Shown here in pieces: positions 33,700 through 44,530 of a stretch of DNA of 64,000 nucleotides (its first letter is position 1; each line of letters starts with the position of its first letter). This DNA is from Lytechinus pictus (taxonomy: Eukaryota; Echinodermata; Echinoidea; Temnopleuroida; Toxopneustidae). The notes under the pieces were generated by a model that saw only the letters and a list, made by a program, of their open reading frames with translations, was not told the origin of the DNA and did not search any database. Position numbers and translations under genes: made by a program. Location: contig NW_026974141.1 in NCBI RefSeq assembly GCF_037042905.1, positions 7,605,001 through 7,669,000 of the forward strand. Direction: 5' to 3'.

Positions 33700-34760
33700 A
33701 ATATTGATGCGAGCGCTAAGCGCGAGCTGCGAAATTTTGAAATTCCGACCCCAAACTTTAGATTCACAGGATGGGTGCCTATCTACACATTTTATGCGAA
33801 CGTGTAGCACGAGCTAAAAAAAATTGATATTTCATGCCAAAACTGAACATTCTAAGCAATTTTGTAACCATCAAAATTATGGGTATTTATCTTAACAACT
33901 GATGCGAGCGCGTAGTACGAGCTAAAAATTTGTTATATTCCAACCGAAAATTTGATATTCTGAGGAATTTTATAACCATGAACAGGATGGGTATTTATTT
34001 AAACAATCGAGGCAAGCGCGAAGCGTAAGCTGAAAATCTTTGATATTTTGACTTAAAATTTGGACATTCAAAGCACTTTTGGCAATCATGAAAAGGATAG
34101 GAATATAACTAAAAATTTGAATTCTTTTTATATTCTAACCCAAAATTATCTATCTAAGCAATATTGATGCAAGCGCGAAGCTCGAGCCGAAGATTTTTGA
34201 TATTCTGACCCAAAACTTGGACAAATTCTAAGCACTTTTTGTAATTACGAACATGATGGGTATTTATCGAAACATTTTATGCGAACGCGTAACGCGAGCT
34301 TAAAATGTTTGATACTTCATGCCAAAACCGAACATTCTAAGCAATTTTGTAACCATGGACAGGGTGGGTATTCATCTAAACAATTGATGCAAACGCGAAG
34401 CGCGAGCTGACATTTTTTTTATATTCTGACCTAAAATCTTGACACATTCTAAGCACTTTGGGGAATCATGAACTGGATGGGTATTTATCTAAACATTTTA
34501 TGCGAGCGCGAAGAGCTAGCTGAAATTTTTTGACATTCTGACCTAAAATTTGGACACATTCTAAGCACATTTGGTAATCATGAACAGGATGGGTATTTAT
34601 CTAAATATTTTATGCGAACGCGAATTGCTAGCTGAAATTTTTTTATATTCTGACCTAAAATTTGGACACATTCTAAGCATTTTTTAAACCATGAACAGGA
34701 TAGGTATTTATCTGAACATTTTATGCGAGCGTAAAGAGCGAGCGAAATTTTCATTTTTAT
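33700..34760 (+). repeat. about ten tandem units of a 110-bp GCGCGAAGCGCGAGC repeat
   Basis: Units recur at about 33708, 33802, 33903, 34009, 34150, 34278, 34387, 34498, 34611 and 34720. Each has GATGCGAGCGCGAAGCGCGA or a variant, then 'GATATTCTGACC', 'ACATTCTAAGCA' and 'CATGAACAGGATGGGTATTT'. The GCGCGAAGCGC core is self-complementary around GAA. Confidence 0.88.
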
Positions 34761-34910
34761 GTAATTATTCCCCTCCCCTTATTTTACTCTCATTTCTTTT
34801 TATCCTTATCTTGCGGTAAATTCTCTCTGTTTCCCCTTTTTCCATTTTTGTACGGGCGGCGGTTGGGGTCCAGTGTTTCCTGGAGCTTCAGAATTCTGAT
34901 ATTTCCAGAA

Positions 34911-35059
34911 GGCATTACTCCTATGAATAGCCTGGTGGTTAAGTCGCTGCCCGGAAAGCAGTAGATGGCAGGTTCGAATCCCACTGGTTCCAATTTTTTC
35001 TGACTTATGATTTTCATTACAGAACGAGCATGCGATCTTAAACGCATAGGAGTAATGCC
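34911..35059 (+). mobile_element. tRNA-like segment flanked by 15-bp inverted repeats
   Basis: GGCATTACTCCTATG at 34911-34925 and its exact inverse CATAGGAGTAATGCC at 35045-35059 enclose a tRNA-like head: A-box-like TGGTGGTTAAGTCG, anticodon-type stem CTGC/GCAG with loop CCGGAAA, and B-box GGTTCGAATCCC. The acceptor stem does not pair well, so this is a SINE-like or MITE-like unit rather than a tRNA gene. Confidence 0.65.
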
Positions 35060-35115
35060 GAAAATTTGTTTACAAATTATAATTTCCTCCTATATTAAGC
35101 CTCTTTATTTACTAA

Positions 35116-35515
35116 CCAATAACAGTGTTCAAATAAAAGGATTCATCGCTGGGTGAAAAAGATATATGATAGGGTATTCATGTTCCTCCAACAATTCCAC
35201 AAGGGAATCACAGTTACTGCAACGTGATGCCTGCCTATGGCAAAATATCATAGGCATACGGGGTGGGATTCGAACCCACGACCTCTGGATTACTAGACCA
35301 GTGTAATCACCACTAGACCACCCGAGTGCCAATAGTGATCTAGGTTCAAGCTATCCCATATATATTAGATATAAAATCAAAGGATTCATCTTTGGATGAT
35401 AAAGATATGTGATAAGTTATTCATGTTTCACCAACTTATACCACAAGGGTCACACAACAACGGGTATCATATATATCTTTACCATCCAACGATTTGATTT
35501 GAACACTGTTATTGG
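35116..35515. mobile_element. TIR MITE carrying a minus-strand tRNA-like sequence
   Basis: CCAATAACAGTGTTC at 35116-35130 is exactly inverted at 35501-35515. GGATTCATCGCTGG/AAAGGATTCATC-type motifs recur within. Between 35253 and 35330 the minus strand holds a tRNA-like fold: acceptor GGCACTC/GTATGCC (5 of 7 pairs), T arm GTGGG-TTCGAAT-CCCAC perfect, anticodon loop CTAGTAA (AGT). Confidence 0.7.
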
Positions 35516-35602
35516 CTGTTGCCTGGTCTTATATTTTCAAACAAAAAATATTCTAACGAGATTAACTTGACAATTTGAGGAAGTTGATTTCATATTCATA
35601 TC

Positions 35603-35881
35603 CGTGGAGCGTTGTGGCCCAGTGGATTAGTCTCCGGACTTTGAAACAGAGGGTCGTGGGTTCGAATCCCAGCCATGGCGTAATTTCCTTCAGCAAGAAA
35701 CTGATCCACAATGTGCTGCACTCAACCCAGGTGAGGTAAATGGGTACCGGTAGGAAGTATTCCCTCAAGAAGCTGTGTGCGCTATGAACGCCTAACTTAG
35801 CCGGGTAATATAGGAGCGCCTTGAGCACCTATCAAGGTGGATATGTGCGCAATATAAATACCTTATATTATTATTATTATA
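35603..35881 (+). mobile_element. tRNA-derived SINE (family 1), plus strand, copy 2
   Basis: The head TTGTGGCCCAGTGGATTAGT and B-box GGGTTCGAATCCC are followed by the same body as the copy at 5313-5602 (CCAGGTGAGGTAAATGGGTA, GCGCCTTGAGCACCTATCAA, GGATATGTGCGC) and an ATT tail. Confidence 0.9.
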
Positions 35882-36099
35882 TGAAAAAATTTTTTTTACA
35901 AAATGCCTTTTGGAAATATCAAAATTCTGAATGTCCAGGCCGGGCTCCCTTGACCCCACTCGCCGCGGGTGGAAAAATTGGGGGGGGGGGAGGCAGAAGA
36001 GATGAATTACAGCATGATAAGAATAAACAGAAATGTGAATAAAATGAGGGGAGGGGAATAATTGGAAAATGAAAAAAAATTGGGTCATTACATAAAAAT

Positions 36100-37060
36100 T
36101 AAAATTTCGCTCGCTCTTTCCATCCGCATTAAATGTTGAGATAGATATACCCACCCTGTTCATGATGACAAAAAGTGCTTAAAATATAATGTTTTGGTCG
36201 GAACATTACGTTTTTTAGCTCGCACTTCACGCTCGCATCGATTGTTTAGATAGAAACCCATCTTTTTTTATGATTACCACAAGTGCTTAGAATGTCAAAA
36301 TTCTAGGTCAGAATATCAAAAATTTTCAGCTCGCGCTTCGCGTATGCATCAGTTGTATAAATCAATATCCATCCTGTTCATGGCTACAAAATTGCTTAGA
36401 ACGTTTGGTTTTGGCATTAAATATATATATATAATATAAATTAGGTCGCGCTACGCGCTCGGATAAAATGGTTTAGGCACCGATCCTGTTCATGATTACC
36501 AAAAGTGCTTAAAGTGATTGGTTAACATTGGTTTGACTTTTTTAAAATCTGAGCTAGAAGGTCACACTTGTCACCTGTGTCTGTGATATGTTACAAAAAT
36601 GAAGCCCAGAAAAAATTGCGCGTTCGAAAAAAATTATTTAGTGCTTCAAAAATTGAAATATAAAGTGACCGAAAACACCATCTTAATTTCATCCCATACA
36701 CTTATGTGTACTATGTAGGCGTCTATAAGACGCCTATTTACAAAATCAGGGTTTGCCTTGTAGTTTTAGCTTTTCATTCTCAATAATATTTGTTTTCAGG
36801 GTTTATTAGTTTATACATGCACTTGTACACATGTTTCGTCTTGGTTTGATAATTTTTTTTAATTGGCTGCTTACAAAGTTAAACAATACCTTTAAAATCT
36901 AAAGTTTTGGGTAGAAATATCAAAATTTTGTCAAATCAATTGCATAGACAGATACCCATCATGTTCATGGTTTTTTTTAAAGATGCCTAGAATATCCAGT
37001 TTTGTGTCGGAATATCAAAAATTTTCAGCTCGCGCTTCGCGCTAGCATGAAATGTTTATG
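36100..37060 (-). repeat. inverted array of GCGCGAAGCGCGAGC units
   Basis: Reverse-complement units (AGCTCGCACTTCACGCTCGC at about 36210, AGCTCGCGCTTCGCG at about 36328 and 37026) mirror the array at 33700-34760. Non-repeat DNA interrupts it at about 36520-36900. Confidence 0.8.
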
Positions 37061-37718
37061 TGGATACCCATCCTGTTCATGATTCATATTTACGGGGGCG
37101 CCATTTTTTCTAAAGGTACACAGGGGCACCAAAATTAGGTCTGGGCTGGCCCATGAGGCGCAAAATCCCGCGGGTTACGCGCCTGCCTTATTAAATATCT
37201 CATCTTGTTTGTAAGAAAAAAAAAACATTAGATGTACAGAAAACTTCAGACTTTAGTGGGGACTACCCCTAAACAAAAAAAAAAAAGAAAAACAGAATCA
37301 GCTTTTAGAGGCTGACTGAAACATGTATGGGTGAAAACCTTTTTTTTTTTCGTCCCCCGTTAGATTTCAGATTTTGATGCTTCCGCCGCCAATGTATCCC
37401 AACCCCTCTCGGAAACGTGTAGGGGAATTGTATCAGTGGTCGGAGTTCATCGACCGTGTTTCGTCGGTCTGCTATAATCCTTCTGTATCATTTACTTCTT
37501 GGTATTAGTGCCCGCCGTTTTTTTTAAACTCTTTTAATGTTTCCTTCTCACCTCCTTGCAACTTGTCGATCTACTTACAAGAAAGCACAATTCTTTTTAA
37601 TTGTTTTTTTATGATTGACACTAAGGCGTGATTATTACAGTGCCAATGATAAAAATATTTAATCAGTTTTAAAAACACCCAGACTAGTGATATAGATGCG
37701 TCTGCATTTCCAATCGCA

Positions 37719-37951
37719 CTCTAAATTACAGGGATTTAAAACAAGTCCACATGGACTGTAGTTAGGGACCAATCGAATTCCGGATTTAGTTTGAATCCTT
37801 AAGATTCATTTTTAAATCTCGAAAGATTTAAATTTAAATCATTTGAGATTTAAATTTAAGTCGTTAGGATTAAAACTAAATTCAGAAATCGATTGGTCCC
37901 TAGCTACAGTCCATCTGGACTTATTTTAAATCCCTGTAATTTAGAGTGCGC
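37719..37951. mobile_element. foldback MITE inside the inverted repeat
   Basis: GCACTCTAAATTACAGGGAT at the left and ATCCCTGTAATTTAGAGTGC at the right are exact inverses. Pairing continues through GGGACCAATCG/CGATTGGTCCC to an AT-rich centre. It interrupts the host repeat within CCAATCGGCCCGAAC. Confidence 0.85.
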
Positions 37952-39429
37952 GGCCCGAACAATATTTGATATCAAAATGGATTCAAACTATATGGTTAGT
38001 TTGAAAGATGTCTCAACATTATGTTTCTTACTCGTGATAAGACTAACTTTAGGATTGAAATAACAGAGATTATTTATTCGTAGGCCTTAAATTGTGATGC
38101 TTCCGTCGCCAATGTATCCCAACCCCTCTCGGAAACGTGTAGGGGAATTGTATCAGTGGTCGGAGTTCATCGACCGTGTTTCGTCGTTCTGCTTTAATCC
38201 TTCTGTATCATTTACTTCTTGGTATTAGTGTCCGCCGTTTTTTTAAACTCTTTTAATGTTTCCTTCTTATCATGGAGGTAAGAAGGAAACATTAAAAGAG
38301 TTTAAAAAAACGGCGGACACTAATACCAAGAAGTAAATGATACAGAAGGATTAAAGCAGACCGACGAAACACGGTCGATGAACTCCGACCACTGATACAA
38401 TTCCCCTACACGTTTCCGAGAGGGGTTGGGATACATTGGCGACGGAAGCATCACAATTTAAGGCCTACGAATAAATAATCTCTGTTATTTCAATCCTAAA
38501 GTTAGTCTTATCACGAGTAAGAAACATAATGTTTAGACATCTTTCAAACTAACCATATAGTTTGAATCCATTTTGATATCAAAATATTGTTCGGGCCGAT
38601 TGGAAATGCAGACGCATATATCACTAGTCTGGGTGTTTTAAAAACTGATTAAATATTTTCATCATTGGCAATGAAAAATTGCTTGTCACACAATAATCAC
38701 GCCTAAGTGTCAATTATAAAAAACAATTTGTGGTTTCTTGTAATTAGATCGACAAGTTGCATAGAGGCTCCATGCAACTTGTCGATCTAATTACAAGAAA
38801 CCACAAATTGTTTTTTATAATTGACACTTAGGCGTGATTATTGTGTGACAAGCAAATTTTCATTGCCAATGATGAAAATATTTAATCAGTTTTTAAAACA
38901 CCCAGACTAGTGATATATGCGTCTGCATTTCCAATCGGCCCGAACAATATTTTGATATCAAAATGGACTCAAACTATATGGTTAGTTTAAAAAATGTCTA
39001 AACATTATGTTTCTTACTCATGATAAGACTAACTTAAGGATCGAAATATCAGAGATGATTTATTTGTATTACATCATTAGTTTTCTGAAAAGAAAATTAA
39101 AATACTGCATTATTTTTAGAGTTTTTTTTCTAAAGGCCCCATGTATAATCCTGATTTTATTCCACGTATTAAGACTCTTGCTTAGGGTTGGTCAAAAGTT
39201 ACCTACGTCATGGCTATACTCCCCCCCCCCCCCCATCAATAATTATCAAGCGCGGTGACTGAACCTTTGTGTTTCGCCGATCTCTGTAATCAGTTGATAT
39301 ATAAAGTTGGTACCATGACACCCATGACTATTGCTCCGCCATCATCTGCCGGAGTGCTTTGATTTTGAAAACGGGACATCTGAAGCGCCGTAAATACTCA
39401 TAATGGACAAGGTATGTATCCAAATTATT

Positions 39430-41040
39430 ATTAAGCAATGCGAGCACGAAGCGCGAACGGATTTTGTTTTAATCTGTCCATTATGTTCCTTTCTTCTTTT
39501 CTGTCAAACATAATTATTTATTCTCTTCATGACTGTTACTGTCATTCCCATTCACCGACAGTAAACCGTTTGTGCGTGCGCCCATTGGTACAAACGTCCA
39601 CCGATTTGGTTGAAAAATTTTGTCGAGATTTTTAGCATTTTACTAGGTCTAAATATTGTTTTTATCGATGGCCCACTATTTCCTTATGTTATACGCTTTC
39701 TTGTGATGTTACTGATTATCGGATCAAATACTGAAAAGATACGTTACCAATGTTTTGTTTCTTGCTTTTGTGAATCAATCACTGGATGAAAAACTGGCAG
39801 CCGAGTTTTTTTTTTCATTTTTTTTTGTTAGGCTTTTACCAAGGCTTTCCGATCAGACTTTTTGATATCCCGAAATTATTTTTCCCACAAAGGTTACGGA
39901 CCGCGATATGAATATTCATGACTTGAGTCTCCAGAATAAGAGTACGCACGCGCTTGGACTCGATCTTTACCAAATTAATTGTGGTTCACGTTGCCACGAA
40001 TGAATTAGCAGCCTCGTCCACGCTCATACGTACTCTTATTCCGGAGACTCAAGTCATGAATATTCATATCGGGGTTCGGAACTCCGGTGGGAAAAATAAT
40101 TTCGCGACTGGGCAGGCACAGTTGCACGGTTTGGTAATGGCGGCCGGTTTACATGATCAGCACAGCGCAGTTGCGTGTATGAGTTTTGCCACCTCTATGA
40201 TATGCATTCGCCTTCGCCAATAGGGGGGGGGGGGGGCGGGCGAATTTTTTTCACCCATATTTCCCCGATCGGTCGCTCAAAGTTGGTGTGGATCGCACTT
40301 AATAAATGATGTGAGTGCGAAGCGCAAGCTGATTTTTGTTTAATTATTATTTTGACCCAGGACCGGGACATTCTTAGGACTATCTTCCTATTCCTATTCC
40401 TATTCCCATGCGCGAGATGAAATTTGTTGATATTCCATTCTGAAAAATGGGGACAATTCACTTGTTAGGAATAATTCATGGAAATGTTATTATCTTATGA
40501 AGCCTAACGAGTGCGCGAAATTTGTTAATATCAGGGCTTGAAAACTTGACATTTTAAGCACTTTTATGATTAGGAATAGGATGCATGGGTTAATATATTT
40601 TTAGATATTAATGCAAGCGCGAGTCGAAATGTTTGATAAACATATTAAAAAGGCATTTTAAGTACTTTGCTATAGAATTAATAGAGGTAGATATAAATTA
40701 CCAATCGAAATGCGAGCGCGCGGCTTTAGCTGATACCGGCTGATACGTTTTGACCTGAAAAGGGAATTTTTTCAAATTTTATGGAACACACAAAGGTACT
40801 TAATTGGCATATCGAATAATGCAAGCGCGTAGTGCGAGGAAAAAATGTTGAAATTCAGACCATATAACGGCCATTTTACAGTGCACATTTGTTTTAATGA
40901 ATTTGTTAATCAAATAGAATATGGAAAGCTCGATGTACGAACTGAAATATGTTTTGTGTATTGACTTTAAAACTTGATATTGAGCAAGATACTATCTCAT
41001 CAAACAGGCAATGCGAGCGCGAAGCGCGAGCAAAAAAATT
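39430..41040 (+). repeat. dispersed GCGCGAAGCGCGAGC units with foldback insert
   Basis: Motif units occur near 39440, 40310, 40400, 40610, 40700, 40830 and 41010, more diverged than those at 33.7 kb. The region ends near 41270 in CCCCCTGGATCCGCC, as in the poly-C-edged elements. No gene is seen. Confidence 0.65.
39881..40108. mobile_element. foldback MITE
   Basis: CGAAATTATTTTTCCCAC at 39881 is inverted as GTGGGAAAAATAATTTCG ending near 40106. The arms continue through ATGAATATTCATGACTTGAG. The plus-strand frame running through 40223 is a by-product of this palindrome. Confidence 0.8.
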
Positions 41041-41366
41041 ATATTGTGACATATAACATTTTGTTTTAATTTTCCAAGTCTTCCCCTAACCATGCTGGCC
41101 TTATTTTATTCACCGGTCATTCTCCTCTGATTTTGTTCTTCTTTTTTATCCTTCTGTCTTTCCCTTTCTTTTTTTTTTTTTTCTCTTTTTTTTTTTTTCT
41201 CTTTCTTTCCCCCTTTTTTCGTTTTTTGCTCCGCCAATAGTGAGGCGGGCCCCCCGCCCCCTGGATCCGCCTATGCATAGACTTCTAGTCCACGCACATG
41301 CATATCCCGTGTGCATGGTCAATAGCTTCAATAAAGTCGCTCTACTCAGTAAAAAAATGGCCGATC

Positions 41367-41524
41367 AGGGGAGCGTTTCATCAAGATTTTTGTCCGACAA
41401 GTCGTCAGATCTGACATCTTTCCTTGATTTTGATTGGCTGTGAGGCACTGTTACTATGGTAACTGTCGGATAAAAGAGGACTTGTCGGATAAAACGTCCG
41501 ACAAGTCCTTTCATGAAACGCTCC
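41367..41524. mobile_element. palindromic MITE (GGGGAGCGTTTCAT ends)
   Basis: GGGGAGCGTTTCATCAAG and TTTCATGAAACGCTCCCC are inverted ends. Inner TTGTCCGACAAG motifs pair as well. Confidence 0.8.
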
Positions 41525-42540
41525 CCCGATGCACGAGCGTTACAGAAAAAAAACACTCGCAAAGATGCTGATGTCAGTGGTCGCATATGGTCATCTTTAT
41601 GGCACATTGCATCATTGATCATATCAGAGAACACCACAGGGCCCAGCTTGGTCCCCTGGGGTATACCTGGGTTAAGAGAGAAACACCTTTGTACCTCACT
41701 TGTTGCTCCCGGATTGGTCCTAAATCACAAACCCATGCTACAAGTGATTTGATTTTCACTAGAATGTTTTGTCGGAAAATTTAAATGCATTAACGTGACA
41801 GAGGTGTTCAAAAAGTATCATTCCCTTTCAGGCATTTTAATATTACAAAATAATGCACAATTATGAATGTGTTGTTGCGATGCAGCGCGTTCGAGGGTAA
41901 TGTGCGAAAGCACTATTCGTTTGCGCCAAGTGTTTTTGCATGTTATTGCGAAGACCCGAGATGCCGGCATCGTCAATAACATCATGAATTTAATAATGCG
42001 CATTGCTTGTTCTGTTAAACGGGTCGGCAGTGGAAATTTATAGTGGATTGGTTGTGCGAATCGCTCCAAATTTTCGAGGGATCGCACAGACGAAGAGGTC
42101 ACAACCTTTTCGCTTGCTTGTATAACACCACAGGCGTATCTAGTATGCGCGCCTAAGTAAAGCGCCGACACCGATCGCCTTTCCTTTGAAAGAACTCGTA
42201 TTTTAGATGGCGTCTCAGTTTTTACAAGCTTTTGGTAAAATGATGCACCCATAATGCATAGTGCTGCACAAAAAATACATGGCTGAGAGGTTGCCTAGTT
42301 GAACGTGAATCCGAGACTTGTATACGCACTCACATTGGCTAGGCCTACATCAGTGGACCCATTTTATGATATTTGTTATTCCATTGGAATACTGCTTAAT
42401 TCATAAATTCGCATATTTTCAGGAACAATTGATTTTGAATGTCATGTCCTGTGGAAAAAATGAAGCTATTGACTTTTGAAATACTTGGGGAAAGTTTTGC
42501 GCTTTTGTAAACTTTGTCCCCAAAACTTCAAATTATAGGT
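41525..42540. other. intergenic, no confirmed gene
   Basis: A 144-codon minus-strand frame (42252 down to 41818) starts with ATG and has balanced composition. I recognise no family, signal peptide or domain in it, and no flanking splice or poly(A) evidence. It remains an unassigned open frame. Confidence 0.4.
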
Positions 42541-42544
42541 ATAA

Positions 42545-42800
42545 GGGCCATAGGCGGCGGAAGCGGGGGAACCTGTCCCCCCCCCCCCTATAAAATTTGA
42601 GGTGGGGGACGATCCCCCCCCCCCCTTAAATTGTTTGTTGATAACCTTTTTTATTTTTTTATTCTTTTGCTTGTCAAAAAATTATGTTGTCCCCCCCTAA
42701 AAATTAGGTTGATAACCTTTTTTTTGGGGCTTGTCAAATTGTTACCTGTGTCCATCCCAAAATTTCAGGTGGACCCCCCCCCCCTAAATATAAGGGCCGA
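42545..42800. mobile_element. poly-C-edged element remnant
   Basis: C tracts at about 42580, 42616, 42691 and 42775 alternate with AAAATTTGAGGTGGGG and GCTTGTCAAATTGTTACC. This is the layout of the family at 1861-2126 and 31446-31660. Confidence 0.5.
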
Positions 42801-43340
42801 CTATATTAAACGTTTTATAATAAACTCATTATTTTCATTCACTCTTTTTAATTTCTGATTATATCTTCGATATTAACTTTTTCACTTCATGTTCTTTCCT
42901 TTTTTTTTCTTGTTCTGACCATGCAGATAGGAAACATGACAACGTTTCGCAGAATAGAACGATGAAACTCTTTTAAGATCAAAGTTGATCTCTGGAGTTG
43001 ACAGTACGAAGATTTTATGCGACTTGCATGGGTGTCTCATACAGTTCGGAACTAGCACAACCTACCCCAGGTATAGAGTAATGCTGGGATGCTTAACCAC
43101 CGTTTTCAGGTGATGATGACTCCTTTTGACCAGTCACATAATTATTATGTACCCATGAAGTAGCTTTTCACCCTTTACGAGACCATTTACTTCACATAGA
43201 GAATATAAAATAGATGATGTGCATGCTATTCCTTAGGCATGTATACGATATCATGTTTTATTGACTTTTGATGTGACTTCCATGGTAGAACAGGTGGATC
43301 AAAACAACAGGATGATTGACAATCTTGTAGCTCTAAAACC

Positions 43341-44519
43341 ATGGAGAACTTAACTAAGACAGAGTTCAACAGCTCAAATTCGTACGTGTACCCATACTCA
43401 ACAACGTGGCTTGTGATCGTTCCTCTAATAATTTCTCTCATCATTTCAGTAACAGTCGTCGGAAACTTGCTGGTAATTGTGGCATACATTCAAGATCGCT
43501 GCATCCGTTTGAAGGTAGCGAATATATTCATCCTGAACCTCGCCATCACGGACTTCATTGTCGGCGCATTTATGTGGCCCGTCATGATCTCCTGGCTCAT
43601 CAAGGATACGTGGGTCCACGGTGAGATCATTTGCAAAGTGTGGTTGATAGTTGACTACACCGTAACGACAATGTCCGCCCTAACCCTCTTGATGATAAGC
43701 TGGAACCGTTACTGCTTGTTCTCATCGGCCGTCACGCAGCGGGTGTTTCGGACGAAGAAGCGAGTTGGATTGATGATCCTATCCATGTGGACCTGCGTTA
43801 TTCTGGGCTACTCGTTCCTGGCGTTCGGCTTCAGTCCGTTGACAGGACAGTACACCATTGACTACACGTATAACTGCGAGCTTGAATTCACTTCCAATAT
43901 TATTGTTACCCTGGTAGTCAATATATTGGAATTTTTCATTCCGTTCACGCTCATTGTTAGCATAAATATAGCGATTTATAAGAATATCAAGAGAAGATCT
44001 AGGGGCAAAATAGGACCTGGTCACGGTCACCCACTTGAAAGGCCCACCATAGAGTACCCAGAAGATGAAGAACGGGCTCCTGGGATCCGACGAAGCCTGA
44101 ACCAGCAGAATTCTTTGAATGCTACACCTAAAAATGTTCCATTACCCCTGTGGTTACTTACAGGGCCTCACCCAGAGGAAAATGTGCCTTGCAGAGCAAC
44201 CCGAAACCGCATCGAACCTGATAGACCAAGATTGACCAGGCATCGGAAATCCGCAGTAGTCCTTGCTATACTGACTGGCTGTTTCCTTGTATGTTGGGTG
44301 CCTTTTCAGATCTCAAGTGCCATGTTTGCAATTTGCGGCCACAAGTGCGTGTCATACCTGAACTGGGAGATCACGAATGCACTTGTGTGGGGTAACTCCA
44401 TGATCAACCCTTTCATTTATGCAGCGACAAACAAGCACTTCCGATGTAAATTTCGAGAGATATTACTTTTCAATAGATGGGTTTGTAATATAAAGCACTG
44501 CAACATCACTCCAGGCTGA
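43341..44519 (+). CDS. class A GPCR, histamine H3/H4-like amine receptor
   Basis: An intact single-exon 392-residue receptor for the plasma membrane. Its short N-terminus has N-glycosylation sites NLT (3) and NSS (10). Seven helices lie at about 24-50, 60-83, 95-123, 143-165, 185-212, 304-330 and 342-364, with a roughly 90-residue third inner loop. Landmarks are N42 (1.50), D71 (2.50), C98 (3.25), D105 (3.32), P201 (5.50), CWVPF 318-322 and NPFIY 356-360. E197 (5.46) in LEFFIPF and W350 (7.43) with D105 are the ligand-site residues of histamine H3/H4 receptors; these normally couple to Gi/o, which is inferred here. The DRY motif reads NRY (122-124). The start follows an A-rich context (ACCATGG). 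AATAAA lies at 44535-44540, and a weak TATA-like TATAAAAT near 43204. Another aminergic ligand is possible. Confidence 0.87.
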   Translation: MENLTKTEFNSSNSYVYPYSTTWLVIVPLIISLIISVTVVGNLLVIVAYIQDRCIRLKVANIFILNLAITDFIVGAFMWPVMISWLIKDTWVHGEIICKVWLIVDYTVTTMSALTLLMISWNRYCLFSSAVTQRVFRTKKRVGLMILSMWTCVILGYSFLAFGFSPLTGQYTIDYTYNCELEFTSNIIVTLVVNILEFFIPFTLIVSINIAIYKNIKRRSRGKIGPGHGHPLERPTIEYPEDEERAPGIRRSLNQQNSLNATPKNVPLPLWLLTGPHPEENVPCRATRNRIEPDRPRLTRHRKSAVVLAILTGCFLVCWVPFQISSAMFAICGHKCVSYLNWEITNALVWGNSMINPFIYAATNKHFRCKFREILLFNRWVCNIKHCNITPG

Positions 44520-44530
44520 AGATATTCATA

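Larger units (their letters stand above)
32600..39348. repeat. large composite inverted repeat (about 6.7 kb)
   Basis: The outer left arm (32600-33300) is inverted at 38768-39348. A matching block also lies inverted at about 37370-37990, and a forward copy at 38280-38767. Palindrome centres are therefore visible near 38279 (CCTTCTTATCATGGAGGTAAGAAGG region) and 38767 (GACAAGTTGCATAGAGGCTC). Arrays of the GCGCGAAGCGCGAGC motif run forward at 33700-34760 and inverted at 36100-37060. No protein-coding gene is seen inside. It is probably a foldback-type transposon complex that expanded by inverted duplication; assembly error at palindromes is an alternative. Confidence 0.82.

Noticed and set aside
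33700-37060. Regularly spaced GC-rich repeats as a CRISPR array
   Set aside because: Units are about 110 bp with related, not unique, spacers, occur in inverted arrays, and the DNA is animal.
39954-40223. 89-codon plus-strand frame
   Set aside because: It overlaps a foldback MITE and its apparent protein comes from the palindrome arms and a G tract.
41818-42252. 144-codon minus-strand open frame
   Set aside because: No recognisable domain, signal or neighbouring exon; length alone is not enough evidence.
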